From positions 4,965,284-5,029,283 of the forward strand of contig NZ_CP045997.1 in NCBI RefSeq assembly GCF_010233585.1: a DNA stretch of 64,000 nucleotides, in the 5' to 3' direction. Shown in pieces: positions 1 to 8,893 of this stretch. Made by a program: the position numbers and the translations under genes. The notes beneath the pieces were generated by a model that searched no databases, was not told the DNA's origin, and saw only the letters and a program-made list of their open reading frames with translations. How positions within the stretch are numbered: the first letter of the stretch is position 1; every line of letters begins with the position of its first letter. The stretch comes from Spirosoma endbachense (lineage in GTDB: Bacteria > Bacteroidota > Bacteroidia > Cytophagales > Spirosomataceae).

Positions 1-513
1 GCCACGTAATTCAAGCGTACGAGTGCCTGGTTGTTTAAACAAAGCCAAAGCCTGTTCATTTTCGGCCTGTCGTTCTTTGAATTGACCGATTTCCTTTTGC
101 AGCGATCCATTCGCTGCTTGTAATTGAGCCAGAGTCTCCTGACCAGATCGTAGTTGCGACAGCAGGAAAAACGAAAAACCAAGCAGCAATAAGCCTACAG
201 AAGCCGCAACTACCCAGGTTGTTTTGAAGGTTGGGCGATCTTTAGTAAGGTCAACAGGCATGGGCCGAATAATCGGCTCGGCAGTTTTCTCAAACGAAAG
301 CTGAGCCATAATCTTTGATTTTAGCTCGGCAGGTGGTTCAACGCTATGTAGTAATGCGTAATTTTCTATCGAAAGACTTAATTGATCCAGTTCCTGTTGG
401 ATCTCAGGGTAAATAGACGCCAGACAGTTAACCTCACGCCGTTCCTGGTCGCTCACCGCGCCCATAACGTAAGATTCCAGGATGCCAGACGCTAAATACT
501 CCGGTATATTCAT
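1..513 (-). CDS. Anti-sigma factor, RskA-like (partial, 3' end outside window)
   Basis: The minus-strand reading frame starts at 513 and is still open at base 1, giving at least 171 residues. The N-terminal ~90 residues are soluble and begin MNIPEYLASGILESYVMGAV, typical of the cytoplasmic anti-sigma domain of RskA-like proteins. One hydrophobic segment follows (about residues 107-124, rich in V, A, L and F), then a coiled-coil-like stretch rich in Q, E and K. The start codon overlaps the stop of the upstream ECF sigma gene in an ATGA, so the two are translationally coupled, as expected for a sigma/anti-sigma pair. Inference: it holds the sigma factor at the membrane until a signal releases it. 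The missing C-terminus would be the extracytoplasmic domain. Confidence 0.85.
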   Translation of the reverse strand, partial: MNIPEYLASGILESYVMGAVSDQERREVNCLASIYPEIQQELDQLSLSIENYALLHSVEPPAELKSKIMAQLSFEKTAEPIIRPMPVDLTKDRPTFKTTWVVAASVGLLLLGFSFFLLSQLRSGQETLAQLQAANGSLQKEIGQFKERQAENEQALALFKQPGTRTLELRG

Positions 514-1070
514 GACTTAAATAATTGTTTTAATTCCTGCAATGCGGCACGAATTCTGGTTTTTACTGTTCCGAGGGGTAAATTCAATTCATCGGCGGCT
601 TCTTCGTGCGTATAACCGCCGAAGTAAACCAGATCGATCAACTGCCTGCGTTCAGGCCGGAGTTGACTCACAACTTCCTTGATCCCGATGTGTTCGGGAT
701 TAGGCTGCTCAGTGTTGTGCTGACGATCAACAATATGTACGTTCTCTTCGTCGGTTCGGATTGCGTTGGAGGGGGATGGCTGCGTTTTTCTGGCACGAAG
801 CGCATCAATTGCCGTATTACGGGCTACATTCAGCATCCACGTAAATAACCGGCCTTTACTAGGGTCGTAAGCATCAAGGTTTTTCCAGATTTTTACAAAA
901 ATGTCCTGTACAAGGTCCTGAGCGTGTTCATCGTCGCGGACGATGCGTAACACAACTCCGTAGAGAGCGGGCGAATATTGGTCGTACAGCCAATGGAAAG
1001 CCTGCTCATCGCGCCTGGTAAGCTTCTCGATTAAGACACTTTCCGATACTAAAGATGACTGACGTTTCAC
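510..1070 (-). CDS. ECF RNA polymerase sigma factor (SigK/RpoE-like)
   Basis: A 186-residue protein of normal ECF length. Region sigma-2 spans about residues 25-95 and includes the core-binding stretch with DLVQDIFVKIWKNL. Region sigma-4 spans about residues 130-183 and ends with a helix-turn-helix (GYTHEEAADELNLPLGTVKT). It directs RNA polymerase to a specific stress regulon. The stop codon overlaps the start of an RskA-like membrane anti-sigma gene by 4 bp, which supports both calls. It is unrelated to the FecI-type sigma factors further along, which pair with FecR proteins. Confidence 0.93.
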   Translation of the reverse strand: MKRQSSLVSESVLIEKLTRRDEQAFHWLYDQYSPALYGVVLRIVRDDEHAQDLVQDIFVKIWKNLDAYDPSKGRLFTWMLNVARNTAIDALRARKTQPSPSNAIRTDEENVHIVDRQHNTEQPNPEHIGIKEVVSQLRPERRQLIDLVYFGGYTHEEAADELNLPLGTVKTRIRAALQELKQLFKS

Positions 1071-1253
1071 ACAGGTATAGTTAGATGGGCCAAATATAGC
1101 AGAAAGTATAAATGAATAAGCGTTTGACCAATAAAGCAGGTAATTACCGCTCTGTAAAGAGAAGTTGTTGACTGTATTTGTTGCCGATATTTATTAGATG
1201 GTCGTATGGCAGCTTGTTGTTGTACGGCTTCAACAAACTCGTTACTCATAAAC

Positions 1254-1306
1254 AGCCGTGGCATGATGAAGTCTTTGTGAGAAGGAGACCTCATTATGCC
1301 ACGGCT
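1254..1306. terminator. Hairpin downstream of the GH92 gene
   Basis: Two 16-base arms, AGCCGTGGCATGATGA at 1254-1269 and TCATTATGCCACGGCT at 1291-1306, pair with a single G-T wobble. The hairpin lies 4 bases after the stop of the minus-strand mannosidase gene and probably ends transcription of locus 1. There is no strong T-run, so it could also be a repeat palindrome. A related hairpin with the same GCCGTGG core lies at 19379-19424. Confidence 0.6.
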
Positions 1307-1310
1307 TTGG

Positions 1311-3602
1311 TTACTTGATTTCACTCGTAGAGAACGAGTAGGGGAACTCATTTGTTTGAGTTCCCCGCTGTTTATTTGGGGTTGCCGACATGTCTATCTC
1401 AATCGTTACACCCGCTGTCAATCCCTGATGACTTAGCCAGTTTTTGGTGTATGGCTTACCATTCAGCCGCATAGCTTTGATATAGCGGTTCGACTCGCTG
1501 TTGGCCGGGGCATTAATGATAATCTGCTTTCCATTTTCGAGCATTGCCGTAACCTTTTTGAACAATGGAGCTCCCAGTACATACTGATCGGTTGCTGGAC
1601 AAACCGGATAGAAACCCATAGCTGTAAAAACATACCAGGCCGAAGTCTGTCCATTATCTTCGTCACCACAGTAGCCATCCGGCGTTGGCAGATACAGGCG
1701 ATTCATGACCTCGCGAAGCCAGTACTGGGCTTTCCAGGGCTCTCCGGCGTAGTTGTAGAGGTAGATCATGTGCTGAATTGGCTGGTTTCCGTGAGCATAC
1801 TGGCCCATATTCGCGATCTGCATTTCCCGAATTTCGTGAATCACGCTTCGGTAGTAGCTCTCATCATATACGGGTGGCATGGTAAATACCGAATCGAGCT
1901 TGTTTACAAATTTCTCACGACCGCCCATCAAACTAACCAATCCCTGCACATCGTGGAAAACTGACCAGGTATAATGCCAACTGTTTCCTTCCGTAAACGC
2001 ATCTCCCCATTTGAACGGATTAAACGGCGACTGAAACGAACCATCCTGATTTTTACCCCGCATCAGTCCAGTTTGCTTATCAAACAGATTGCGGTAATTC
2101 TGGCAGCGTTTAGCAAAGCGATCAATCTCGGCCTGAGGTCGTTTCAGGGCCTTGGCCAATTGGTAAATGGCGAAGTCATCGTAGGCATATTCCAGCGTTC
2201 GGGCGGCATTCTCATTAATTTTTACGTCGTAGGGTACATAGCCCAATTCATTGTAGAATTTAACCCCCCGACGACCAACCGCATCCATTGGACCTTCATT
2301 CTCTGAATTCTTCAGAACGGCTTCGTAGAGCGCATTGATGTCGTAACCGCGACCACCCTTCAGGTACGCATCCGCAATGACCGATGCCGAATTGGAGCCA
2401 ACCATCACACTGCGCAGACCCGGACTAGCCCATTCGGGTAGCCAGCCACCCTCTTTGTAGGCATTCGCCAGCCCTTCCTGCATGTGCGCGTTCAGGGACG
2501 GATACATCAGATTCAGAAATGGGAACATCGATCGGAACGTATCCCAGAAACCTGTGTCTGTAAACATGTAGCCGGGTAACACCTGACCATTGTAGGGGCT
2601 GTAATGAACTACTTTCTGACTGGCATCGAGTTCATAAAACTTCCGGGGAAAGAGTAATGAACGGTACAGGCAGGAGTAGAAAGTTTGTGTCTGAGCGAGT
2701 GAACCTCCTTCTACCTGAATCCTGCCGAGTTCTTTATTCCAGGCTGCTTTTGCTTTTTGCTTAACCGTATCGAATGCATCGTTGCTCAGCTCTTTCAGGT
2801 TCTGTTCGGCCTGTTCGATGCTGATGAACGAAGAAGCAACGCGAGCCAGGACTTGTTCGCCTTTGGCTGTTTTAAAACCAATGGCCGCGCCCACATGATT
2901 GGACGTAAGCTCAAGTGTGTCTTTCGCCAGCTTTTTTTCATGCCACGTCTGAGCCGATGTGAATGGCTTATCGAAGTAGATGACGAAGTAATTTTTGAAG
3001 TTTGCTGGAACACCACCACTGTTTCGGGTTGTGTAGCCGATGATCTTACGTTCTTTCGGGATCACTTTGATGGAAGAGCCCTTATCGAAGGCATCGATGA
3101 CAACAAAGGAGCTATCCGTTTTGGGGAAGGTAAACCGGAAACTGGCAGCCCGTTCGGTCGGTGCAATTTCGGTTGTTACATTATGGTCGGCCAGATAGAC
3201 GCTGTAGTAGTAGGGTTTGGCAACTTCGGCTTTGTGCGAGTACCAACTGGCTCGTTCGTCTTCGTCGATTCGCAATTTGCCCGTCATGGGCATGAGCGAG
3301 AACTGGCCATAGTCGTTCATCCAGGGCGAAGGCTGGTGGGTCTGTTTGAATCCCCGGATTTTATCCGCCGAATACGTATAGGCCCAGCCGTTTCCCATTT
3401 TGCCCGTTTGTGGCATCCAGAAATTCATGCCCCAGGGCAGCGCAATGGCCGGGTAGGTATTCCCATTCGATAAACTTGGTTTCGAATCGGTGCCGATGAG
3501 CGGGTTTACCAACTCGACCCAGTCGGTTTTAGGGCTGGCGGGCTGAGCATAGGCAGCAACCGAAATGACTAACCAGCCCAGCAGATAAAGGTGTTTTTTC
3601 AT
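1311..3602 (-). CDS. GH92 alpha-mannosidase, secreted
   Basis: The protein has 763 residues from the start at 3602, chosen because it begins with a signal peptide (MKKHLYLLGWLVISVAAYAQ). Longer frames run back into the susD gene. Family hallmarks are present: NPLIGTDSKPSLSNGNTYPA near the N-terminus, and the segment GDEDNGQTSAWYVFTAMGFY near the C-terminus, whose acidic residues correspond to the catalytic bases of GH92 enzymes. HGNQPIQHMIYLYNYAGEPW is also typical. GH92 enzymes are calcium-dependent exo-mannosidases that trim alpha-mannose from N-glycans or yeast mannan in the periplasm or at the surface. It is the last gene of a sigma-fecR-susC-susD locus, so the SusCD pair probably imports mannose-containing glycans. 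The exact linkage specificity (1,2-, 1,3- or 1,6-) cannot be read from the sequence. Confidence 0.92.
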   Translation of the reverse strand: MKKHLYLLGWLVISVAAYAQPASPKTDWVELVNPLIGTDSKPSLSNGNTYPAIALPWGMNFWMPQTGKMGNGWAYTYSADKIRGFKQTHQPSPWMNDYGQFSLMPMTGKLRIDEDERASWYSHKAEVAKPYYYSVYLADHNVTTEIAPTERAASFRFTFPKTDSSFVVIDAFDKGSSIKVIPKERKIIGYTTRNSGGVPANFKNYFVIYFDKPFTSAQTWHEKKLAKDTLELTSNHVGAAIGFKTAKGEQVLARVASSFISIEQAEQNLKELSNDAFDTVKQKAKAAWNKELGRIQVEGGSLAQTQTFYSCLYRSLLFPRKFYELDASQKVVHYSPYNGQVLPGYMFTDTGFWDTFRSMFPFLNLMYPSLNAHMQEGLANAYKEGGWLPEWASPGLRSVMVGSNSASVIADAYLKGGRGYDINALYEAVLKNSENEGPMDAVGRRGVKFYNELGYVPYDVKINENAARTLEYAYDDFAIYQLAKALKRPQAEIDRFAKRCQNYRNLFDKQTGLMRGKNQDGSFQSPFNPFKWGDAFTEGNSWHYTWSVFHDVQGLVSLMGGREKFVNKLDSVFTMPPVYDESYYRSVIHEIREMQIANMGQYAHGNQPIQHMIYLYNYAGEPWKAQYWLREVMNRLYLPTPDGYCGDEDNGQTSAWYVFTAMGFYPVCPATDQYVLGAPLFKKVTAMLENGKQIIINAPANSESNRYIKAMRLNGKPYTKNWLSHQGLTAGVTIEIDMSATPNKQRGTQTNEFPYSFSTSEIK

Positions 3603-3674
3603 TGTGTTTTTATATCGAATCGCAGCTTCAGGCCAAACGCTTGAATGAGCGGGAAGGTAATTCATCGCAACGTA

Positions 3675-3714
3675 TAAAAAGCAGGGTAAACCAATCTTAC
3701 TTGATTTACCCTGC
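3675..3714 (-). terminator. Rho-independent terminator between susD and GH92
   Basis: On the minus strand the arms GCAGGGTAAA and TTTACCCTGC pair perfectly over 10 bp and are followed at once by TTTTTATA. It lies 28 bases after the susD stop. The GH92 gene downstream is therefore either read through at a reduced level or has its own promoter in the remaining ~70 bases. Confidence 0.8.
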
Positions 3715-3741
3715 CTTACTAAACAGATTGATCGACGAATT

Positions 3742-5247
3742 CTACCAGCCTTTGTTCTGAGTAAGCTTTTTGTTGTTGTTGATCTCATACTGAGGAATAC
3801 CCCACAGCAGGTATTTCTCGGTAAATATAGCACCGCTCTCGTTTTTAAAGCCGATCGCATCTATCATCCTGTTATTGACCACATCATACACTTTCCGGGT
3901 GCGCTGTGTATCAAAATACGCCTTGTTTTCGTAGGCCAGTTCGTGGTAGCGTTCTTTCCAGATGGCTTCCCGGAACTGCTCTTTGCTTAAACCCGATAGC
4001 GGTTTAAGCTGAGCCCGCGTCCGAATTGTATTCGCCTGATCATAAGCAGCTTGTGTTGGTCCGCTCACTTCGTTTGAGGCTTCGGCATAAATCAGCATGA
4101 CTTCCGGTAAACGCAGTAACGTCCAGTTCTCATCGGTATTAACATTACGATTCAGAGCGCTTTCCTTCTGGAAATACTTGTAAAGCGCATGCACGCCAAA
4201 CTTAACAATCTTGGTCGAATCCGTGATGGATGGATATTCGGTGAAATAGAATTGCCGCTCCTGAGCACGCAGATCACCCGACTCGTGCGTATTGTAGAAA
4301 CCTTCCGTCGGAATAATAGCACCATATTCGTCGCCATATACCGAAATTCGGGCGAAATAAGGAATGATCAATGCACTGATCGAGTTGTTCACGATACCCG
4401 TTGCATATTGGGCCTGCAAAATAAATTCACTCTGATTTTTGTGGGCATTATCGTGCAAATAGTCGTAGGACGTAAACAGCGAATAAATTTTCGAATCAAG
4501 TACTTCTTTCGCTTTCGCTGCTGACAATGCATAGTTTTCTGTTTTCTGCAATGGATAGCCAGCCATCGTCAGGTAAACACTGGCCAGCAGTGATTTAACG
4601 GCACCAACCGTAACGCGCCCCGTCTGATCAGCAACGGGAAGTCCGGCCTGTTCCGCTGTGGTCAGATCGCTGACAATTAGCTTATAGATATCTTCCTGTG
4701 AAGCCCGCGTTGGATACAGGTCGGCACTGGAGGCATCAACGGGTGTTGTAATCAGCGGCACATCACCATAGAGCCGTACCAGGTGATAGTAGAAGAAAGC
4801 CCGCATGAAATACGCCTGCCCAAGCAATGATTTTTTCAGCGGTTCATCCATCGAAATGGCCGGAATTCGCTGAATGGCCAGGTTCGCGCTTCCAATTGTA
4901 TTGTAGCTGGTTTGCCAGATGGTTTTGAACGGCGGGTTGGCTGCATCAGCCGTCTGATTGATAAACTGACTATTGTAAAAGCTTTGACCCAACGTTGACG
5001 CGTGACCGTTGATCAATTCCAACGATACCCACGGCCGTTCACCGTATCCATTGTCAGTATTGAACATGCCCAAACCAGCATATAGACCATTGATAGCCGA
5101 CTGCGCCTGACTGGCCGATGTAAAATAGCTGTCCTGCGTGAAGTTGGATTTGTTGACTTCCTGCAAATAATCCGTACAGCCAAACACACTGAGCATCAGC
5201 GCTCCACAGGCTATTGTCTGACTGATTGATTTTATGTACTTTTTCAT
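3742..5247 (-). CDS. SusD/RagB-family nutrient-binding outer-membrane lipoprotein (locus 1)
   Basis: The start at 5247 gives 501 residues beginning with a lipoprotein signal (MKKYIKS...LSVFGC, lipobox cysteine near residue 24). An in-frame ATG five codons upstream (5262) is also possible. The body shows the SusD pattern: an N-terminal helical TPR-like part (QSAINGLYAGLGM, GQAYFMRAFFYYHLVRLYGDVPLI) and a C-terminal end with LLRLPEVMLIYAEASNE and KERYHELAYENKAYFDTQRT. SusD proteins sit on the cell surface as a lid over the SusC channel and capture glycans. It lies 9-24 bp after susC and is clearly co-transcribed with it. Confidence 0.95.
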   Translation of the reverse strand: MKKYIKSISQTIACGALMLSVFGCTDYLQEVNKSNFTQDSYFTSASQAQSAINGLYAGLGMFNTDNGYGERPWVSLELINGHASTLGQSFYNSQFINQTADAANPPFKTIWQTSYNTIGSANLAIQRIPAISMDEPLKKSLLGQAYFMRAFFYYHLVRLYGDVPLITTPVDASSADLYPTRASQEDIYKLIVSDLTTAEQAGLPVADQTGRVTVGAVKSLLASVYLTMAGYPLQKTENYALSAAKAKEVLDSKIYSLFTSYDYLHDNAHKNQSEFILQAQYATGIVNNSISALIIPYFARISVYGDEYGAIIPTEGFYNTHESGDLRAQERQFYFTEYPSITDSTKIVKFGVHALYKYFQKESALNRNVNTDENWTLLRLPEVMLIYAEASNEVSGPTQAAYDQANTIRTRAQLKPLSGLSKEQFREAIWKERYHELAYENKAYFDTQRTRKVYDVVNNRMIDAIGFKNESGAIFTEKYLLWGIPQYEINNNKKLTQNKGW

Positions 5248-5271
5248 ACGAATTGCTGTCATTGAGTAGGA

Positions 5272-8200
5272 TTAGAAAGAGACGTTCAGACCGGCCGTGA
5301 ACACATGTGCTTTCGGATAGTCGAAGAACTGAATTCCCTGTGCAAAGGCGTTGCCGTAGGTACTTACTTCCGGATCGTAGCCTGTGTATTTCGTCAGCAC
5401 AAAGAAGTTCTGCGCCGATGCGTATACCCGCAGACGGCTTAGCTTAATCCGCTGTACGAAGTCAGTTGGAAATGTATAGCCCAACACCAGGTTACGCCCC
5501 CGCAGAAACGACCCATCTTCTACTTTATACGAATCGATCTTTGTATCGTAATACACATACGACGGCCGCGCTTCGGCAATGAACGTATTCTGGTTGGTGG
5601 GCGTCCATCCATTTAACACTTCGGCGTAGCTGTTGGCCTGCCCTGTGCGATCGAGTGCCGAGTGATGCGTCAGATTTAAAATATCGTTGCCATACGAGAA
5701 CTGAAGATCAACCGTCAGGTCGAGACCTTTGTAGCGCAGCGTATTACTGAACGTACCGTAGCCAGTGGGAATACCTTTGCCGGTAATAATGCGATCCTGA
5801 TCATTGATTTGACCGTCGTTGTTCAGATCCAGGAATTTCAGGTCGCCCGGTTTCTTGCCGTATTTAGCCGCCTGATCGGCTTCTGCCGATCCCCAGGTGC
5901 CCGTCCGAACCAGACCGTAGAACGAGCCAACCGATTCGCCAACCCGCAGAATGTTCGTGTTGTTGAGAAACTGTGGGTCCGGGAAAATATCGTCGTTTGC
6001 GTCGCCCAGGGCCGTTACTTTGTTCTTCAGGAACGAAATATTGAAGTTCGTCGACCAGGTTAAATCTTTGTTGTCGATGTTGATCGTGTTCAGCGATAAC
6101 TCCAGGCCCCGATTCTCCATGCTGCCAATGTTCTTGTAGATGCTGGCGTATCCGCTGGACAGTGGCACGGGGGCCGAAAGGAGCAGATCATGGGTCTTTT
6201 TGAGATATAGGTCGGCTTCAAGGTTAATGCGCCCTTTCAGAAAGCCCACCGATGCGCCCAGATCGTACTGTGCCGTTTTTTCCCAGCGCAGGTTTGGGTT
6301 GGCCAGTGTACCGATGATGGTTCCCGACGCACGCTGTCCACCGAAAACCGTTGTATTGGTGCTCAGCGTTGCCAGCGACTGGTACGAATTGATTTCCGAG
6401 TTCCCCGTCAAGCCATAGCTGGCGCGTACTTTCAGATCGGAGATAAGGTGACTGTTTTTCAGGAAATCTTCCTGCGATAGCCGCCAGGCCACCGCTGCCG
6501 ATGGGAAAAACGCATATTTGTTGTTGGCCCCAAAGCGCGACGAACCATCGTAGCGACCCGTTGCCGTTACGAGGATTTTGTCTTTGTAATTGTAGTTACC
6601 ACGAGCGAAGTAAGACGCCATCTGGTAGGCATTGTACGACGACGTAGGCGGCAATGGATTGGCACTAACGCCCAGGTTATAGTACTGGTAGTAATTGTCC
6701 GGCAGACTTTCGACCCCTGAAAACCATTGCAGGTAGGTGTATTTCTGCAACTCGGCACCCGCCACAACATTGATCGAGTTCGATGCGTCGATCTGTTTGT
6801 TGTAGGTCAGGTAGTTCTGCCACTGCAAAAATTTGGTATCGTAGCTCCAGATTTCGGCATAACCCCGGAACGGGCGAGTCAGCTGAACCTGGTTGGTTTC
6901 CGAGAACGGATTGTACTGGCTGGCAATGTTGGCCCCGAACGTAGTGCGGAAGTCCAGACCCGGCATCAGCGTAATGTTGGCGTAGGTATTGGCACCAAAC
7001 ACCTGCTTCTTATACATCCGGTTGTCTTCGTTGGCCAGAGCTACCGGATTGTCTCCGCTTTCCATGTCAGGATAATCCTGCCGCTTACCATAGGTGCCAT
7101 CAGGATAACGGATTGGTACAATTGGAATCATCTCGATCAGCATCCGGGGAATGTTGTTGCCCCCAACACCTTCGTCGGCTCGCCGTTCTTCCGAATAGCT
7201 ATAGTTCAGCGTTGCGCCGACCTTCAGCCATTTCTTGACCTGGTTATCAATAACCAACCGACCGCTGTAACGCTTCAGATACGTATTTTTGATAATTCCC
7301 TGATTGTCGTTGTAGTTCAGAAACAACCCATACGTCGTCTGATCGCTGCCGCCCGTAAAGCCCAGGTTATGATTCTGACTGATCGCTGTACGGGTGGTTT
7401 CATCCTGCCAGTCGACATCATACAGGGGATTCAGGTTTGCATCGAACAGTTTTCCGATCAGGGCAGTCCGTTTGATCTTAGGATCTTTGTCGGCGTATTT
7501 ACCACTAGCCCAGCCTGCCGGGTCGTATTTGGCTACATTCTGGTAGGCTAAATCTTCGAGGGCCAGAAATTCTTTGGCATTCAGTACATCGCGTTTGCGG
7601 GCAATGCGGCTTGCGCTTACGTAGGTATCGTAACTTACAGCTCCACCTTTCCGCCCTCGTTTGGTCGTTACCAGAATAACACCGTTGGCACCCCGTGTTC
7701 CGTAAATGGCCGTTGCAGATGCATCTTTCAACACATCGATCGATTCAATATCGGCTGGGTTCAGGGCGTCGATACCAGCGGCCCAAATGATACCATCGAC
7801 CACATACAGTGGGTTGTTCGTTGCGTTGATCGAACTGTAGCCGCGAATCCGAATGTTTGTATTGCCACCCGGACGACCGGAGTTAACCGAAACGTTGACA
7901 CCGGCAATACGACCCTGTAAACTCTGCTCGACGTTAATGGCCGGGCGCTCCAGCAACTCGGTGCTTTTTACACTCCCGACCGATCCGGTCAAGTCCGACC
8001 GTTTCTGGGTGCCGTAACCTACAACGACCACTTCGTTTAATGATTTGACATCGGGTACGAGCGAAATGTCAATAGTTGTCTGATTGTTGATGGAGACTTC
8101 CTTGGCCGTGTAGCCAATCGATGAAACAACAAGCGTTCCGTTACCGTCGGGCACGTTCAGCGTAAAAACACCTTCGGCATCGGTCACCGTACCTGTGGAG

Positions 8201-8703
8201 GTTGTTCCTTTTAAGAGAATGGTCGCGCCCGGAAGTGGTTTGTTCGATTCGTCAAACACGCGCCCCCAAATGGTAATCGGTGGAGCCGCTGACTCGACAG
8301 GCGGAGCATCGACTAAGGATGACAGTTTTTTCTGTGTACTGGCGTTTCGCGTCAGAATCAGTCGGTTACCGACCATTTCATACTTAAGTTGCAGGGGGCC
8401 AAGCAACGACGATAGCACCTGAGCCAGCGTTTCATTTTCGGCAGACACCGATACCTTCCGATTCGACTGGATCAGATCGGGGCTGTAGGAAAACTTCACA
8501 TCGGTCAGCTTTTCAATTCGACTCAGAACATCACTTATGTTTTTGTTCGCAATCTGTAAGGTGATCTTCTGATTGAGCACATCCTGTGCGTTGCCGTCAG
8601 TAGCCAGCGAGACATTTGAAAAAATCGTGGCTAACAGCAACTGGAATAGCATTAATCGCATAACGTTCCATCCAATAAACTTGGAGAGTATGGGGTTATT
8701 CAT
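5272..8703 (-). CDS. SusC/RagA-family TonB-dependent outer-membrane transporter (locus 1)
   Basis: 1143 residues with, in order: a signal sequence; an STN (secretin/TonB short N-terminal) domain at about residues 45-115; a carboxypeptidase-D-like beta-sandwich at about 145-215 (WGRVFDESNKPLPGATILLKG); a plug with the SusC signature (EVVVVGYGTQKRSDLTGSV, DVLKDASATAIYGTRGANGV); and a large C-terminal beta-barrel. It imports oligosaccharides across the outer membrane using TonB energy. The STN domain is typical of transporters that signal to a FecR/FecI pair, and such a pair lies directly upstream. It forms a SusCD unit with the following susD. Confidence 0.96.
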   Translation of the reverse strand: MNNPILSKFIGWNVMRLMLFQLLLATIFSNVSLATDGNAQDVLNQKITLQIANKNISDVLSRIEKLTDVKFSYSPDLIQSNRKVSVSAENETLAQVLSSLLGPLQLKYEMVGNRLILTRNASTQKKLSSLVDAPPVESAAPPITIWGRVFDESNKPLPGATILLKGTTSTGTVTDAEGVFTLNVPDGNGTLVVSSIGYTAKEVSINNQTTIDISLVPDVKSLNEVVVVGYGTQKRSDLTGSVGSVKSTELLERPAINVEQSLQGRIAGVNVSVNSGRPGGNTNIRIRGYSSINATNNPLYVVDGIIWAAGIDALNPADIESIDVLKDASATAIYGTRGANGVILVTTKRGRKGGAVSYDTYVSASRIARKRDVLNAKEFLALEDLAYQNVAKYDPAGWASGKYADKDPKIKRTALIGKLFDANLNPLYDVDWQDETTRTAISQNHNLGFTGGSDQTTYGLFLNYNDNQGIIKNTYLKRYSGRLVIDNQVKKWLKVGATLNYSYSEERRADEGVGGNNIPRMLIEMIPIVPIRYPDGTYGKRQDYPDMESGDNPVALANEDNRMYKKQVFGANTYANITLMPGLDFRTTFGANIASQYNPFSETNQVQLTRPFRGYAEIWSYDTKFLQWQNYLTYNKQIDASNSINVVAGAELQKYTYLQWFSGVESLPDNYYQYYNLGVSANPLPPTSSYNAYQMASYFARGNYNYKDKILVTATGRYDGSSRFGANNKYAFFPSAAVAWRLSQEDFLKNSHLISDLKVRASYGLTGNSEINSYQSLATLSTNTTVFGGQRASGTIIGTLANPNLRWEKTAQYDLGASVGFLKGRINLEADLYLKKTHDLLLSAPVPLSSGYASIYKNIGSMENRGLELSLNTINIDNKDLTWSTNFNISFLKNKVTALGDANDDIFPDPQFLNNTNILRVGESVGSFYGLVRTGTWGSAEADQAAKYGKKPGDLKFLDLNNDGQINDQDRIITGKGIPTGYGTFSNTLRYKGLDLTVDLQFSYGNDILNLTHHSALDRTGQANSYAEVLNGWTPTNQNTFIAEARPSYVYYDTKIDSYKVEDGSFLRGRNLVLGYTFPTDFVQRIKLSRLRVYASAQNFFVLTKYTGYDPEVSTYGNAFAQGIQFFDYPKAHVFTAGLNVSF

Positions 8704-8750
8704 AAATTTGAAAGGGTTTTGTTAAGAACCTGTTGACAAAATCTTCCCGG

Positions 8751-8829
8751 ACGCCCGGTAAATCGGGCGTAGGTTTAGCGACTCCTGGGACAATACCGGA
8801 GTCAGTAATGTTGGCGCATTGCTGACTCC
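8751..8829 (-). promoter_or_regulatory. Structured fecR-susC leader with competing hairpins
   Basis: In the 190-bp gap before susC, ACGCCCG (8751-8757) pairs with CGGGCGT (8764-8770). The segment at 8798-8803 (GGAGTC) can pair either with 8780-8785 (GACTCC) or, as part of a longer arm, with 8817-8829 (13 bp with one wobble). The two pairings exclude each other. This arrangement is compatible with attenuation or mRNA processing between fecR and susC. The structures are visible; the function is inferred. Confidence 0.5.
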
Positions 8830-8893
8830 TCTTCGGCTTTATTCTACTGCATAGGTCTTTTTCTGGTTTTTAATTTTCTGATGGTCATGTAGT

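Noticed and set aside
1067..1351. 94-codon minus-strand frame between the first sigma gene and the GH92 gene
   Set aside because: It runs through the palindrome at 1254-1306, has no recognisable domain, and its N-terminal part overlaps the end of the GH92 gene in another frame.
2757..3473. 238-codon plus-strand frame opposite the GH92 gene
   Set aside because: Antisense shadow; the minus strand carries the conserved GH92 residues throughout.
3603..3860. N-terminal extension of the GH92 frame
   Set aside because: It overlaps susD and a terminator. The signal peptide beginning at 3602 marks the true start.
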